Origin: Epiperipatus broadwayi
Taxonomy: Eukaryota; Onychophora; Udeonychophora; Euonychophora; Peripatidae
Direction: 5' to 3'
NCBI GenBank assembly: GCA_028023455.1
Contig: JAQFVV010006273.1
Coordinates: 3,172,142-3,236,141 of the forward strand
DNA length: 64,000 bases
Of this stretch, positions 12,626 to 26,121 are shown piece by piece. The notes below the pieces were generated by a model. The model was not told where the DNA came from. It was given only the letters and a program-made list of their open reading frames with translations, and made no database searches. How positions within the stretch are numbered: position 1 is the stretch's first letter; the number at the start of each line of letters is the position of its first letter. Position numbers and translations under genes: made by a program.

Positions 12626-12697
12626 GCATTGGTGGCCTAATGGTTAGCATAGCTGCCTTCCAAGCAACTGGCCAGGGTTCGCTTCCCAGTCAACACA
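12626..12697 (+). tRNA. tRNA-Gly(UCC)-like pseudogene
   Basis: 72 nt, the usual tRNA-Gly length. Anticodon loop CTTCCAA (TCC), B-box GGGTTCGCTTCCC, A-box region TGGCCTAATGGTTAGCAT. The acceptor stem has two mismatches (GCATTGG with TCAACAC) and the anticodon and T stems have one each. No CCA and no SINE body are visible after it. It is either a decaying tRNA gene or the head of a tRNA-derived SINE. It lies in a transporter intron. Confidence 0.6.
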
Positions 12698-13444
12698 TTT
12701 GACATATGAAAAAAAATATTTTAAGAATGTGTAAAAGAGTAAAAGCTTTAAGTATATATACATCATTCTCTCTCACACACATAATATATAATTTCAAACG
12801 AATCTGTATATTAATAAATTAATTAATTACATTTGAATGTATGAGAAATCTCTAATTAAAATCCCACTGATGAAAAATGACTATCTGAAAACCAGTTCAT
12901 TTTTGATATTTAATTAAATACAAACAACAGTATTATTAAGAACCTCACAAATTAATAAAAAAAATGTACCTAAATATAAATATTTAAGATCTACTAAAAA
13001 CAGATAATTTCTTTTATAATTACATAAATATTTAAAATAAAACTGATAATAAATTAAAGAGATTATATATCACAGAACACAAAATAAAATTGAAAAAATA
13101 ATTTTCATGGATTAAATTTGATAGAGGAATTTTTTTCTTATTTCATCTTTGTAGTACTATTTTTATAACATACCACCAATATGATTTATTACACAACTGA
13201 AAAATATTTAGAAAAAAACAAAACAAAATCAAACTTTAAAAATATGTCAAAAAAAGTCAAGTTTATTTTATTTATTATATTTTCTACTTGGTAAAGATGA
13301 CTGCAATTAATAGAAAACTGAAGTTACAAAAATATAGTCATTAATTAAATTTCAAACCAATACATTTGTACAAGAACGAGGTTTGGATTTAAATCCCTAA
13401 AATTCTTTCAAATTTTGTATTATTACTTTGGATTATATAAAAGT

Positions 13445-13950
13445 CACTGTTGCTATGGGGGAAAAAGTCCATTGCTTTTTATTGAAGAAAGCCAAGGGCC
13501 AAAAATTAATGTGGGGAATTGAATTTAACTCTACCATCTATTGTTCATTGATTACTTTTACTTGCAATTCTTATTTATAGTAATATTTAAATTTAGCAAC
13601 AAATGAATGATTAAAGACATGAAAAATTTAAGAAAACTGTTAATCCAATGAGGCTCAGAAAATAAGACACCCAGATCAATGATATTATTCTTGTAACTAA
13701 ACACTAATATTTTTTTTTAATATTTTTTCCTTTGTATCAGTCTTTATCACATGATCATCATTCTTTATGCTTACATAAGCCATTTACACAAAGGCTAAAC
13801 TCTACATACAGTAGCACTACTCAGTGCCTACTCATCCACTATCTCCAGATTAGTTTATAGCTTATGGTTTTCATCAGTGAAGAACCTTGAATCTGAGCAC
13901 TGTATCTACATCTTAGGATCTAATGCAACTCTCTAGCAGCCAGGTTGGTG
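13445..13950. mobile_element. Two decayed family A fragments
   Basis: At about 13480-13560 (+) a diverged copy reads attgaagaaagccaaggg ... atgtggggaat ... cattgattactt, matching the ribozyme and downstream body with many changes. At 13735-13950 (-) a second copy has the tail cacatgatcatcattc, terminal motif ggctaaactct, a ribozyme-derived block at 13834-13892 (GAAAC changed to TAAAC) and the upstream body. Neither has an intact core or a clear target-site duplication. These are the oldest-looking copies. Confidence 0.65.
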
Positions 13951-14925
13951 AAGTCTTTAAAATCTTAGCTGAAATTTATTTGATAAATTTTTCATGTTTT
14001 GTTTTTTTTTTTTTTTTAAAAATCATTATTCTAAATCTAATTAATTGTTACTAAATATGTTTGAGACACAGCAACAACACTTTATTATATATTGTTTTTA
14101 AAAGTACATTAACTTTTATGCTTTTTTTTGATAATGATTTTTGTTTTAGTGATCTTAACATATTTACCAAACTAACAACAATTTTATTAAGTATCTCTTT
14201 TGCTTTTAAGTTGCAAAGTAAAGAGCTCTGAAAAAACTATCAGAGTAAAAAAAAATTTTTTAGAAAAATTAAAATAATATATTAAAGAAAACAATGCAAA
14301 AACATTGAATTATTTTAACAACAATAAGATGATGGTGGGAAATAAGAATTTATGTGTAATGTTTTAAACTTATTTACTTTTATTTTTAGTGTTTTTCATT
14401 AAATTATTTGAAATATATCAGAAAATAATATTCCAGCTAAAAGTAAAAATAATTATACAGGAATCATTCATAGATGAATGATATCTTCCTCCCACTCCAT
14501 CTGAAGAGAAGTTACATCACATTGCTACAATCAATACATCAACTCTCAACTGACCAACTCGAATTAACATGGGATTATTATTCCCTAGTTAATAATAATT
14601 AAATACCCATTAATTTATCACTATTGGATTATTAGTAAGATTAGACATGAACTGATCACCTGTAAAAAAAAACAATTAAGTCTGCCTTTGTCATGAAAAA
14701 ATTTCAAGGTCATGAGTCCACTTGATCCTTGAACCATTAAAGAAAATGCATTAATTTTCCATTATTACATAATATTTATCCATTTCTATCAATTTACTTT
14801 GTAATTATTAGTGCTTTCACATGCAATTTGTTTGAAAATATGTATAAATAATTGGATTTTCAAAGATTTATAAATATAAATATTGCATTAATGAGATTTT
14901 CTGGGTAGATACATAATATATATTA

Positions 14926-15159
<234 letters not shown>

Positions 15160-15641
15160 TTAGAATATACACACATGCACATAAGTAAAACTAGCATTTT
15201 TTTTTTCAAATATTTAATGTAATTTCTAGCTCAACAAATATTGTTAATACATCCTTATTAGTTTTCTACATTAATACTAAAATAACAATTTGCATTAGTA
15301 GATGTAAGTTTCTAGATAAAGGTGAAATCCAATACGTTTCAGATTAAAACACACTCAATATTTTTATAGGTCTTAATTTTTCTAAGCAGAATGAAATTAA
15401 GCTCTTATAAAACTGAGTGTTTATATGTGGAATATATCAGATTTTATCTTATTTGAAAACTTGGTCATTTTTCATTGTGTAAAAATGTATAAAATAGAAT
15501 GATGCTAAATGTATATTAACAACTTCATTTGGTTAATTAGATAATAAACCAGAAATTATAATATATAAAATTCAAATTAATTTTATAAAATTTGACATAA
15601 CCAATATTGAATATATAAAAACTATCAATTATATTTAGTTT

Positions 15642-15736
15642 TAAACCACTCAACATCACATGATCACTATCTCATACTAGCACAATAATTGTTAGATGGC
15701 ACTACTATATGGAGAGTTTTGCTGTATTTTGAATTG
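15642..15736. mobile_element. Minimal family A foldback
   Basis: 95 bp flanked by TTATATTTAGTTT (15629-15641 and 15737-15749). It keeps only the tail (taaaccactcaacatcacat) and the inverted terminal motif atggcactactatatggaga with gttttgctg. There is no ribozyme or body. It shows that insertions of only the outermost sequence occur. Confidence 0.85.
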
Positions 15737-16671
15737 TTATATTTAGTTTGTGACATGTTTATGATTTCCAAGATGACAGAAAAACTTCAAACTAGTTATA
15801 GCTAATATTTATTTATATATTTAATATTGGTACTCATATTAAATTTTATGACATTAACTCAAGTTTTACATATATAATAAATGGTTAATAATACCATTTA
15901 ATATATGTAATATAAAATCAAAATTACCTAAAAATAATAATTGGATTCTATGTAATATTTTAATTTGATTTACTAGCACAGAGATTATGTGTAATTTAAA
16001 CAGAAAAGATTTGCACCTTAGCACATACACTGTAGTATTGTTATAATAGATCAACAATATCTTGTTGAGGAGTGAGGATATTCTCAAACCAAAGCACAAT
16101 ATAGAGACTTTTGAAATGACAAGAGTGATGGTCTTATCTTTTGAACTTAAACTTAGTTATATAAGCTAATATTGTGCTTTTGTTTGAGAGTATCCTTAAT
16201 ACTTAATAAGACATCATTGAGCTATTACATTGCATGTGTTAGAGTGCAAATTCCTTCTGTTTAAATTAAAATAATTGGATTCATATGTTTCTATATGACA
16301 CATGAATTGATAAACCTTTCAACTCAGCTAATATTAATTCAACACTCTTTAATATCAATGCACATCATGATAAAATGAAAAATGAATCCTCTTTCCCTTA
16401 TTTTCCAAGCAATTATATGGACTGCAAATTGAAACCATAAAACTATTTTTATGAATGTCAAGATGAGCAGAGATGTTATTTCAGTTTCTTGTTGATGGCT
16501 TATATTTACATCAACAACATAAAGTTAACTTCTACTTCATCACATGATCACCTCTTATACTAATACATAATTGTTGTAAACAAAGCAAAACTTTCCATAA
16601 AGTAGTGCCAACCAGAGTAATCAATGGATTCCAGAAGGCTTGTGCATAAAATCCCTATTGAGTACCTACTC

Positions 16672-16730
16672 ATCCAATATCCCCAGACTAGTTTATGGCT
16701 TGTGGCCATCATCAGTGAGGAGCCTTGGAT
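16672..16730 (-). ncRNA. Family A hammerhead, G12 lost
   Basis: Helices I and II and CTGATGA are preserved, but GAAAC reads TAAAC, so the catalytic G12 is T, which should abolish cleavage. CTGATGA is followed by TGGCC instead of AGGCC. The same two changes occur in the plus copy at 17478-17536 of the same element. Confidence 0.75.
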
Positions 16731-17477
16731 CTGAGAGCACTGCATCTAGATCTTAGAATCTAATGCAATCCTCCAGCAGCCACCTCTTAACTCTAATTTA
16801 CTACAAAACTATGACAATGAAATTGAAAACACAATAATATATTCAATCTAAGCTCAATAGCTTATATAGTCATATGGGTCTGAACTCAATTCAGCCCATA
16901 CATTTTGGTGTCTTTGGCTCTTAAACAACCATAGTCACCCACTATCCTATTAGGCAGGATTGGTGTTATCCCACTATACATCACATGATCACCTTTTATA
17001 CTAGCACATAATTGTTGTAAACAAAAGCAAAACTTTCCATACAGTAGTGCCACCCTGTGCCAACCAGAGTCTGGGGATATTGGATGAGTAGGCACTAGAT
17101 AGGGATAATATGCACAATCCTTCTGGCATCCATTGATTACTCTATTTGGAACAGGGTGGCACTACTGTATGGAGTTTTGCCTTTGTTTACAACAATTATG
17201 TGCTAGTATAAGAGATGATCATGTGATATTTAGTGGTTTAACACCAATCCTGCCTAATAGGATAGTGGTGACTATGGTTGTTTAAGAGCCAAAGGCACCA
17301 AAATGTATGGGTGCCAAATTGAATTCAGACCCATATGACTATATAAGCTATTGAGCTTAGATTGAAAATATTATTGCATTTTCAATTTCATTCTCATAGA
17401 TTTGTAGTAAAGTAGAGTTAAAAGGTGGCTGCTGGAAGGTTGCCTTAGATCCTAAGATCTAGGTGCAGTGCTCTCAG

Positions 17478-17536
17478 ATCCAAGGCTCCTCACTGATGAT
17501 GGCCACAAGCTATAAACTAGTCTGGGGATATTGGAT
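17478..17536 (+). ncRNA. Family A hammerhead, G12 lost, partner of 16672-16730
   Basis: CTGATGA, then TGGCCACAAGCT, then TAAAC. Helix I (ATCCAA/TTGGAT and TCCTCA/TGGGGA) is intact. G12 is T exactly as in the inverted partner copy, which suggests both arms came from one template molecule. Confidence 0.75.
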
Positions 17537-17652
17537 GAATAGGCACTAGATAGGCATTTTATGCACAAGCCTTCTGGCATCCATTAATTACTCTGGTTGG
17601 CACAGGGTGGCACTACTGTATGGAGAGTTTTGCCTTTTTTTAACTTCTACTT

Positions 17653-20600
17653 TTTTGAATAACCTTATAAATATATCAACTACTAAACAATAATGATAGA
17701 ATTTTTAAGCACTGACAAATATATAATAGTTCAAATGATAAACCTTCAAGGGCTGGCAATAACTGATTTGATATTCACTTCTGTGGTTATTGTTGTGCTA
17801 AACTACGATTTATATTTTTAATTTTATACAAAATGAAGTTTAGAGAATGTTGCATTCATACTGCCAACCCTCAGAGGTTTACTATTATAAGCAATACATA
17901 TTTTTCCATGCCATAAAATTTCTATCATTATATATTTGGCATTTCAATAAAAATTAACTCTGCCTTGTGACTTTAAATATAAATCAGTTCAAACAAAGTT
18001 GCAGAAACATTTTGCTTTATTGATATTACTTTTTATATTTATTGTAATCAATCTTAACTAGAGAAGAAATTTTTTAAATCAACCAATTTATGCAAGAGAT
18101 ATGAATAGCTCTATATTATAAACTGAAATATTCATTGATTTAAATTATGATTTAACATTCAGTCCCCTAGCTAAAGTTGTTCATGATAAACTTCTATAAA
18201 TAACAAAGAGGGCAATTATAGGTGGCTGTTCTTTTATTGCATAAATTATCAACACTGTGACTAATGGTCAGATTAATTATTTTAAATAACAAACTTCAAG
18301 AGATTAATCTTATGCATTTTATATATTGTGGCATTATCATTGTTTATAATTACATAGTTATCATTTGGTTCATAATATCTGCTATATTTGGTTCCAAATT
18401 TCCTCATATATACTATATATAGAAGGTAATAGCCAATGTTTTGCTCATATGCTTTCACTATAATAGGCATTGTTTACTATATTGCAGATTATGGCCCTTT
18501 GTAAAATACCATTACTCATAAATATATATTGTAACATTCTTCATGTTTTGCTAGATCTGATAGGCCTTTTTACACACTATAAAGTAAAAGTTAATCAAGC
18601 TATGGATAAGAAAATATCATGTTCGTATTTCTAAAAACATAACTATATTTCCTGATTAACTGACCTACCAATTATTATGACCGGGATTGCCGACAAAGTT
18701 AGTTTTAATTTATAACAGGGTACCATAGTCAATAGACTCCTAACTTCTTCATATGCCATAATTTTATTTTTTTAGAAAGTATTATTCCCGGGGCTTAATC
18801 ATCAAATATTGGCAAAGGTAAATTATACACTTGATGCCTAATAAACTAAACATTAATAAATTTAATAACTATCATTAATAATGCACAATGAATAATTGAT
18901 ATTAGAAATAAATATTTTTATTTTAACAACTTAAAATATTAAAAACACAAATTACTAATAAGTTGGAAAGAATACATGCATGCTAATACAGACATGAATC
19001 AATTAAAAACAGTTTCCCAATTACAGTTCACTTCCAAATTTCTTCTAAAAAGTTTCTTAAAATGAAAGTCTCTTGAATAAGAAAATTAAAGTCTATATAG
19101 GATTATATTATAAGCTTATAGGAAGGATTGTTTGTAAATGCTTAATTTAGTCACAATTGGGATATGAATAATCTTACCGGTAAGTTTTGTAGTACATGTT
19201 TTGAAGAGCTCATTGAAGTTAACTAGTTTTTCTCATCAACATTTTTGTAGATTCTTGGCCTGTCCTAATGGCTAGACTCGACGTTTTTTTCTGAGTGACC
19301 TCTACGATGAAAGATATCTATAAACGCATCTGTTCCACTCTGCATGATGATCCACTTTAGCATATGAATAATAGTGGTCCTGCATATGAGTAGTCTGGTA
19401 TAGAATATTTTTTTCTCCTGGACCTAATGGAAGCTTCTAGTTAAGGAAAAGATAAAAACCCAGTTTTATGTTTTTCTGATCTTTTATAGTGGCGATCCAT
19501 TTTTAGACTTCTCCGTGCATCTATTTTCTTTTGTACTTTTATCAGCATACAAGATAATAATCTTGTACACTCTTTCCTAAATTTAAGTTACAAAGTCTTT
19601 TTTTTAGCATAATTCTATCATCTTTAATTAGTTTCCAAAAAAAAGTTTTAATGATTGTAATCTTTTACTTCAGAATTTTTCTTTTTATTTGTTTGGATTA
19701 GTAATCTGCATATCTTTTATTCTTTTCAATTTTAACTCTTATTTTTAAATCAAAAAATAAAAATTAACTCTTATTTTTAATTATATATGAACGAAAAATT
19801 TAACTTTCATTGTACATTTTAAAAAAAAAAATTTTTTTTTTTTTAATGCGTCAATTTAAAAAATCTTTAAATTTACTTTTCCTTTTTTAGCTTTTAAATA
19901 TTTTAAATGCTAACATCTTTGGACCATCTATTTGTAGATGATACTATATATATATATCAAAATATTAATATATATACAAACTAACCAAATATATATATAT
20001 ATATATATATATATAACCCAATCACTTTTATGTGTATAGTATGAACATAAAAATTAAGATTATAGTATAAAATTTTTTTTTTAAATAATAATATTAATAA
20101 CAAAAGAAGAGAGCATGTTTACATATATATTTTTTTACTGTATATGTCTTCATTCATTCTCATTCATTCAAAAAATAATAACATTAACATGCAGTATCTT
20201 TATTTTTTTTAAATAAAATGGACAAAAATATAGTCAGGTTTTTTTATAGATTTTCAAGTTTTCTGATGTAATATAATAATGTCTATCAGAAATATTTTAC
20301 TGGTTCATATCTTCTATGCATAAAATCAATGTCTTTTCAAAAAATTATCTATTAACATGATTATAATTTCACTATTTCAGAAATGTACATAACATAGCAT
20401 AAATATGTTTTTCTTTTTTCAATAATTCCTCTAATGGATGATTTATTATTTTTGAATATAAGAAAATATGAATTATCTAAAATTACATTTTAAAAAATAT
20501 TTTATCAAATATAATATTGTTCTACAGCAAACATTTGGGTGGGCAAAAAGTGAAAAAAAGATGTCTTAATTTTTACCTTATTTAACATGAGAAAAAAAAA

Positions 20601-22808
20601 AAAAAATAGGTAGTAAATTTTCGAATTTTAATGTTTTTATTAATATTTTTTGATGCATCATTTACATTATTTTTGGAGGAAAATAATCTATATTAAAACA
20701 ATGCATAAAGTGACTTCACAGTCATAGTTCTGTTTTGTAAATTAAAACATCAAACAATTTAAATTAATATACATTATATAACTCATTTGACATAATACTC
20801 ATTCTATAGTTATTTAAAAACAATATAAAAATATTATTGGAGATGGCCATTCTTTTATTACGTAAGTTATCAAATAGATCAATTATTTATAGCAGCAGTG
20901 CTTCAAGAAAGTAATATCATGTATTGCATATATTACAGTACTGTAATTATCATTATATATTTACTCTTTAACTCTTTAATTGTGTTTTAAAATAAGTAAA
21001 AGCTTTGCTGTGTAAATTAAATTATCAATTAATTTAATTTATATAACTAGATTGATTTAATATTCACCTTCTTAGCTAAAGCATAATTGGAGATGATTAC
21101 TCTTTTATTCCATAAATTATCAAATATTATGGCTAGAGGGCAGATCAATCATTTGTAACAACATCATTCCATAATACTCACATGCATTATATATCTATAT
21201 ACTGAAATAGTTATTCAGCAAAGGCATTTCATCAGTGCCTTAAAATTAGTGACATCAAATAACTTATGCTAAATTAAAAAGAAATTATAAAGAAAAAAAA
21301 TAAAGAATTTTGAAAATAAATATTGAGGAAGAGCATTTAATTAATACATAAGAAAAAAGAGAAGAAAGATATAAAGAAGTTATATATTCCAAATAACAAT
21401 TAGTTTAATACATGTATACAAATGATTGATGTGGTAATAAACACAAACAACTTAACAAATGAGATGAGTACATTCAATAAACTTTTAAAGAATATTTCAT
21501 GAATAAAAGAAATCCTTAAGTTAATAAATAATTTAACAAAATTATAATTTTATATAAATTAAAAACATTTAAGCATGTATAATAGTTATAATAATTTGTA
21601 TTAAACATAATCTTATACATTGTTATATTATTATCTTCTTCAAAGTACAATATCATAACAATATTAAAGAAAGCTCAAAATGGCTACACAATTGTGGAGA
21701 ACATAAATATTAATATATAATTGCAAATATACAAAAATCAGTTATTGGAATATATTTCCCCCTTTTTGATCAAGTATAAATGTAATCCAATTATTTCACA
21801 AAAATATTAAAACCCAAGACAAACACATCCCCTTCCACTTATACCTTTTAGGAAAATTAAATTATAGAATGGCTTGTATTACAATTGATGACACCAGATG
21901 GATCTAAATGATAGAAACAGCTTAGGTAAGTCGTGTCACTATTGAACACAATGCTACTTTTATATGACAATTTGAAACTTAATCCCTAATTATTGCTTTT
22001 TCACAATATACTATGATTTAAATATTGCAAAAAACTGAGAATAAAAAATTACTAATTTGATAAAAATATAGTTCAAACATGGTACAAAATGACCATTTGC
22101 ATTTCATAAATCCAATAATAATTTTGTTGCTGACATTAATTCTAATGTAAGAATTTTAAAATTAACATATATATATATTATTTCCCTTATTTCTATTACG
22201 ACAGTTATCAGCCAAAAAATCAACATGGAAACTTTTTATATTCACTAAAAAAAAAGAGTCAATGATGGAAGTGTCCTGGAGCCTGTGCCTCTAAACGTGG
22301 AAGATAGCTGGCTAGGGAAAATGTTTATAGACTTCACCAATCTTTTATTATTTATATACACCTAAGAAGGCCCAATGAGGATTGTGTTTTAAGTACTATG
22401 GGTATAAACTTTTAGTATTCACTTAGGCCCACCACTATTATAATGAAAATATTTGTTTGCTTGGTGGCGATTATCACGTTGAAGATTTAGAACTTTAAAT
22501 CAGGACTATGGATCGCTATTTAGTAAAATCTAATGATGTGTATATATATATGTAAATAAATTTATTAATTCTTATTTAATAATATTTTGAGCAATTAATA
22601 ATTTTGTGATAATTGTTGGTAATCAGTTTCATAACAGAATACACAACATTTACCATTGGCATGTGGGCATCTTTCTCAAATTTTATTCTTTCTACTTTTT
22701 TCCATGTACAAAGGAAAATATTTAACATATATCCGGTCATGACAGAAACACAAAACAAAAACTAAATATAGTTGTCATATTGTATCATACAAATCAATGA
22801 TAGCAAAC
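17653..22808. other. AT-rich intron with low-copy repeats
   Basis: Part of the 10.9-kb intron between exons at 26.1 and 15.1 kb. It holds three copies of a short repeat (listed below), an (AT)n tract near 19990-20016 and poly-A/T runs. Blocks of higher complexity at 19240-19560 and 22255-22510 are not recognised. No exon was found. Confidence 0.6.
18120..21190 (+). repeat. Three dispersed copies of an unnamed short repeat
   Basis: Copies at about 18125-18310, 20840-20920 and 21045-21190 share ctagctaaag, then tcttttattncataaattatca and agatcaattattt/aatcatttgtaac. The last two are about 250 bp apart. They look like pieces of one AT-rich element about 150 bp long. No termini, TSD or ribozyme core were found. 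Confidence 0.5.
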
Positions 22809-22821
22809 AAACTAAAAAATA

Positions 22822-23113
22822 AATAAAGCAAAACTCTCCATACAGTAGTGCCACCTGTGCTAAACAGAGTAATCAATGGATGCCATAAGGCTTGTGCATA
22901 AAATCCCTTTCTAATGCCTACTCATCCAATATCCTCAGACTAGTTTCTGGCTTGTGGATGAGTAGGCATTAGATAGGGATTTTATGCACAAGCCTTCTGG
23001 CATCCATTGATTACTCTGTTTAGCACAGGTGGCACTACTGTATGGAGAGTTTTGTTTTGTTTATAAACAATTATGTGCTAGTATAGATGTGATCATGTGA
23101 TGTTTAATGGTTT
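22822..23113. mobile_element. Family A palindromic element
   Basis: 292 bp flanked by AAACTAAAAAATA (22809-22821 and 23114-23126). The left arm (minus) runs from gcaaaactctcc to the middle of the ribozyme (ctagtttctggcttgtgg). The right arm (plus) starts at ggatgagtaggc, 12 nt after the cleavage position, and ends with the full tail. Both arms share locus-specific spellings (missing bases in ccacctgtg, and ctgtttagcac), making a near-perfect hairpin of about 130-bp arms. Confidence 0.9.
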
Positions 23114-23126
23114 AAACTAAAAAATA

Positions 23127-24560
23127 TTTGCAATTAATATAACATCAAAACAACTTTCCAAATTCATTATGCACTTAAAATGCTGAAAAACAAAAAATGC
23201 ACTTATGAAATATTATACTAATGTGGATGGATGTATATTACTGAAACCAATAGCTTATTGAAAAGCTATTAAAAAAACACAAACTGATGATTCAATAAAA
23301 ATCTGGTGTAACCAATGTAGCAGATTATGAACAAATGTTCAATTGAAAAAACATCAAAATATTGGACAGAGAGGAAAAGAAAATTTAAAGAAGCTGCTCA
23401 CATAACAATGGCAAAAAATCTCATAAGAGATTTTAATGTAATAACTCATGATTGGAAACCATTCATTAACTTGGCCTTTTAAAAAAAAATGGAGACATCA
23501 GAAGGGCCCTCATAGATAAGTATATGAATTTTCTATTGACTATTGCCTTTCATAGAATTGTCTGGATAGTTAGAATAGTCTTGAATTCAATATTCACAGA
23601 TCTGTCTCTGGTTCTATTCTCATATGTAGTACTGTTGCTGATAAGTACAGCAATACCTGAACAAATGATAAATATAATACTATTTGAAATATCATATGTA
23701 TGTGTGTGTATTATTACTAACAGTTAAATATATTTCAAAAATTAAAGAAAATTTTGAATTTTTCTAAAAACATTTAGCATTTAATATTAAATTATGGCTA
23801 TAATCCAATAAACTACAATTTCAATATCATCAACACAAATTTTCAGACATTTACCATGACTCTATTATTACCCATCAGACTACATAGAAATATATAATTA
23901 AAAGTAATTGCTGTCCAACATTTCTTTACTTTGTAGTATATCAACTGCATGTACCAAAAGTAAATGGGATATAAGCTAATATAATTTTAATGAGTACATC
24001 CACAAATATGTATACTAAATATACTCTATGTTCATAATAATACAAGCAATCAAATATTTGGTATCAGATTTAGTATCATCAAACACACTGAATAACTTGA
24101 TACGTGTATTACACGTAATGTAAGATAACTGTTTACTGTTTTATTGAGGGCAGGGAAAATTTAATGCAATACCAAGTAAGGAAATTAGTGTTATTATTTT
24201 AGTTATATTATTTTCAGTTTAATTATATAATAAATCATTTGTTATTTGCATATTTTTGAATATGACTCATTATCAAGTTATGTAGCATGAATGTATTCAC
24301 TTTCACTAGAATTTTATTCATACATCCACATTTGTCATAGAAAGGAATCTATTAAACATGGGCAGGCAAGTTGGATTATATTCACTGCTAATCTCATCAT
24401 TTCTAAAGTTGATTTTTGATTTAGTTTGAGGTTAATATGACTGGATCTACAAATATGCTATGAGTAATTGAGTTAAGAGATCTACTCACAATATTATTAC
24501 ATATTATATTAGCCAATGCAAAATTTGGGTCTTTCATATTTTTAACAATTGGTATCATTA
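23127..24560. other. AT-rich intron, no features
   Basis: Short open frames only (for example 23524-23727, plus), without motifs or splice support. No repeat that I recognise. Confidence 0.5.
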
Positions 24561-24564
24561 CCTC

Positions 24565-25365
24565 CAAACAAGCTTTAATTGTAAGTGCCAACAGAGATAA
24601 AATTCAAAATCTCTATCGGAAAATCCTCATCTCCAGAGCAATTGTTTTCAAGCTTAGTGGTTCACCTCAGTGAAGAGTAGGATTTCAGAAACTAGATCTA
24701 AAACTCCAACTCAAGAGCACTTATTTAATACGTTATCATCAGTTTGAAAACTTGAATTTTTCAAACACGTAAATATCTTCAAATCCAGCCTTACAAACCA
24801 GATAGCTATATGGGTCTGAACTTAGTTCAGTTTCACCATATATTAATAGCTAAAGCAATATTACATCATAAAATCCTTCAAGGGTACACTTCTAATAATT
24901 AATAAAACAAGACACAAATTGTGCAACTTGCCTAGCTTGTGCTAAAATGTTCACTAGACAGAGCTTACCACTAACTCCAAACAAGCTTTAATTATATATA
25001 TATATTAATTATATAATGAGCTTGCAAATAGATCTTAATAAGCTTTTCAGAATATCCCAACCTCAGACTGATTTCTGCTACTGGTTTCCTCAGTGAGGTG
25101 GTAGGATATTCAAACATTATATTTAAAATACCAGACCAAGCCCAGCATTTTATCTAATGGATAACTATGTAGTAAATCTGAAATTTTCAGACATTCATAT
25201 GTCTTCCCATCCGGCTATCTAACTCAATAGCCATATGAGACTGAACTCAGTTCTCTGAGGAAGTTAGCAGTCTGAGGTTGGGGATATTCTGGAAAAACTT
25301 GTTAAGAGCTATTTGCAAGCTCATTATATAACATGTGTAATTTGAGCTTGTTAAATTAGGTCATG
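24565..25365 (-). mobile_element. Family B tandem copy, decayed
   Basis: Two minus-oriented monomers with ribozyme-derived blocks near 24622-24686 and 25050-25115 (period about 440), then a flip to plus near 25234. The plus arm begins inside the ribozyme region (gttagcagtctgaggttggg) and ends with the tail aggtcatgtgatatg. On the minus strand the cores read CTGAGGTGAACC...TTGAAAAC and CTGAGGAAACC...GAAATC, both damaged. The block ctgaacttagttcag (24816-24830) is shared with family A. Confidence 0.7.
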
Positions 25366-26048
25366 TGATATGAATTTTTTGTAAATATTTATATAATAAA
25401 AATATAACAGATTTTTTTTATTGATTTCAATGTTGATAAAAATTTATATAGTATAGTTCTTACAGACAGATGTAGATACAAATCTATTTTGAAGTTTTTA
25501 AGTACTATAGAAATCAATGAAGGAAAGCAAATGTTCTATTACATTTAATATATATGATAAAACAGCTATTAAATAAATACACTGTGTGGCAAAACTCTCT
25601 CTAACAATTCATTATAGAATAAAGCAGAATGCTTATTCAATGGAGCCAGTGACATATATTGGATAGATATCTGTATTGACTATAGACTATCTAGTGGAAA
25701 ACAAATCCAAAGCCTAATTGTGACATGAAATTATCCAAGGTGAGTCAAATCCATGCTGCAAAGTAAGTAATTAGAACTGCTACTACTATATCACAAGACC
25801 TTTTCCCAAGATTTTCTACATATTTGTAATTTTTCAAATATTTAACATAAAAGTTATTGCTTCAAAGACAATAGGATTCAAATCCTTGCTTAGATTTTAT
25901 TCTTTGATAATTATTAATATCAATGGAGCAGAACATTTTTCAATAAAAAGAAAAAAAATGTATAAAGAAATAGAGCAAAAATGTTAGACTATTAGTAGTG
26001 CTAGAAGAAATAGTAATATTAGTTATAATAAGAGTCATAAACACTTAC

Positions 26049-26121
26049 AGCTGTTAAATCTCCATTAGGAAGTTGGTGGAAGTCTTGAATCAAGTTGCAA
26101 CAATTGGTAACTTTGTCATAT
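26049..26121 (-). CDS. ABCC exon: NBD1 helical segment
   Basis: 73 nt (1 + 24 codons), acceptor tttttttttag, donor GTAAGT. The peptide begins YDKVTNCCNLIQDF and ends QLPNGDLTA. It matches the ABCC pattern Y..V...C.L..D...LP.GD.T, the helical subdomain between Q-loop and signature. It continues in frame into [12 protein letters not shown] of the next exon. The unusual Cys-Cys is visible. Phases fit on both sides, so this small exon is well supported despite 15-kb and 11-kb flanking introns. Confidence 0.93.

Larger units (their letters stand above)
16538..17639. mobile_element. Full family A composite element
   Basis: 1.1 kb flanked by TTAACTTCTACTT (16525-16537 and 17640-17652). The left arm is minus-oriented: tail, terminal motif, ribozyme copy (16672-16730), about 300 nt of body, then a second tail and partial monomer to about 17067. 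There the sequence flips to plus, starting within four bases of the predicted cleavage position (agtC|TGGGG), runs through a full monomer with ribozyme copy 17478-17536, and ends at gagagttttgcc. Predicted cleavage sites at 17071 and 17522 define a 451-nt monomer. Confidence 0.9.

Noticed and set aside
12870-12905. CTGATGA near 12877 as another ribozyme
   Set aside because: No helix II pairing and no GAAA in the right position.
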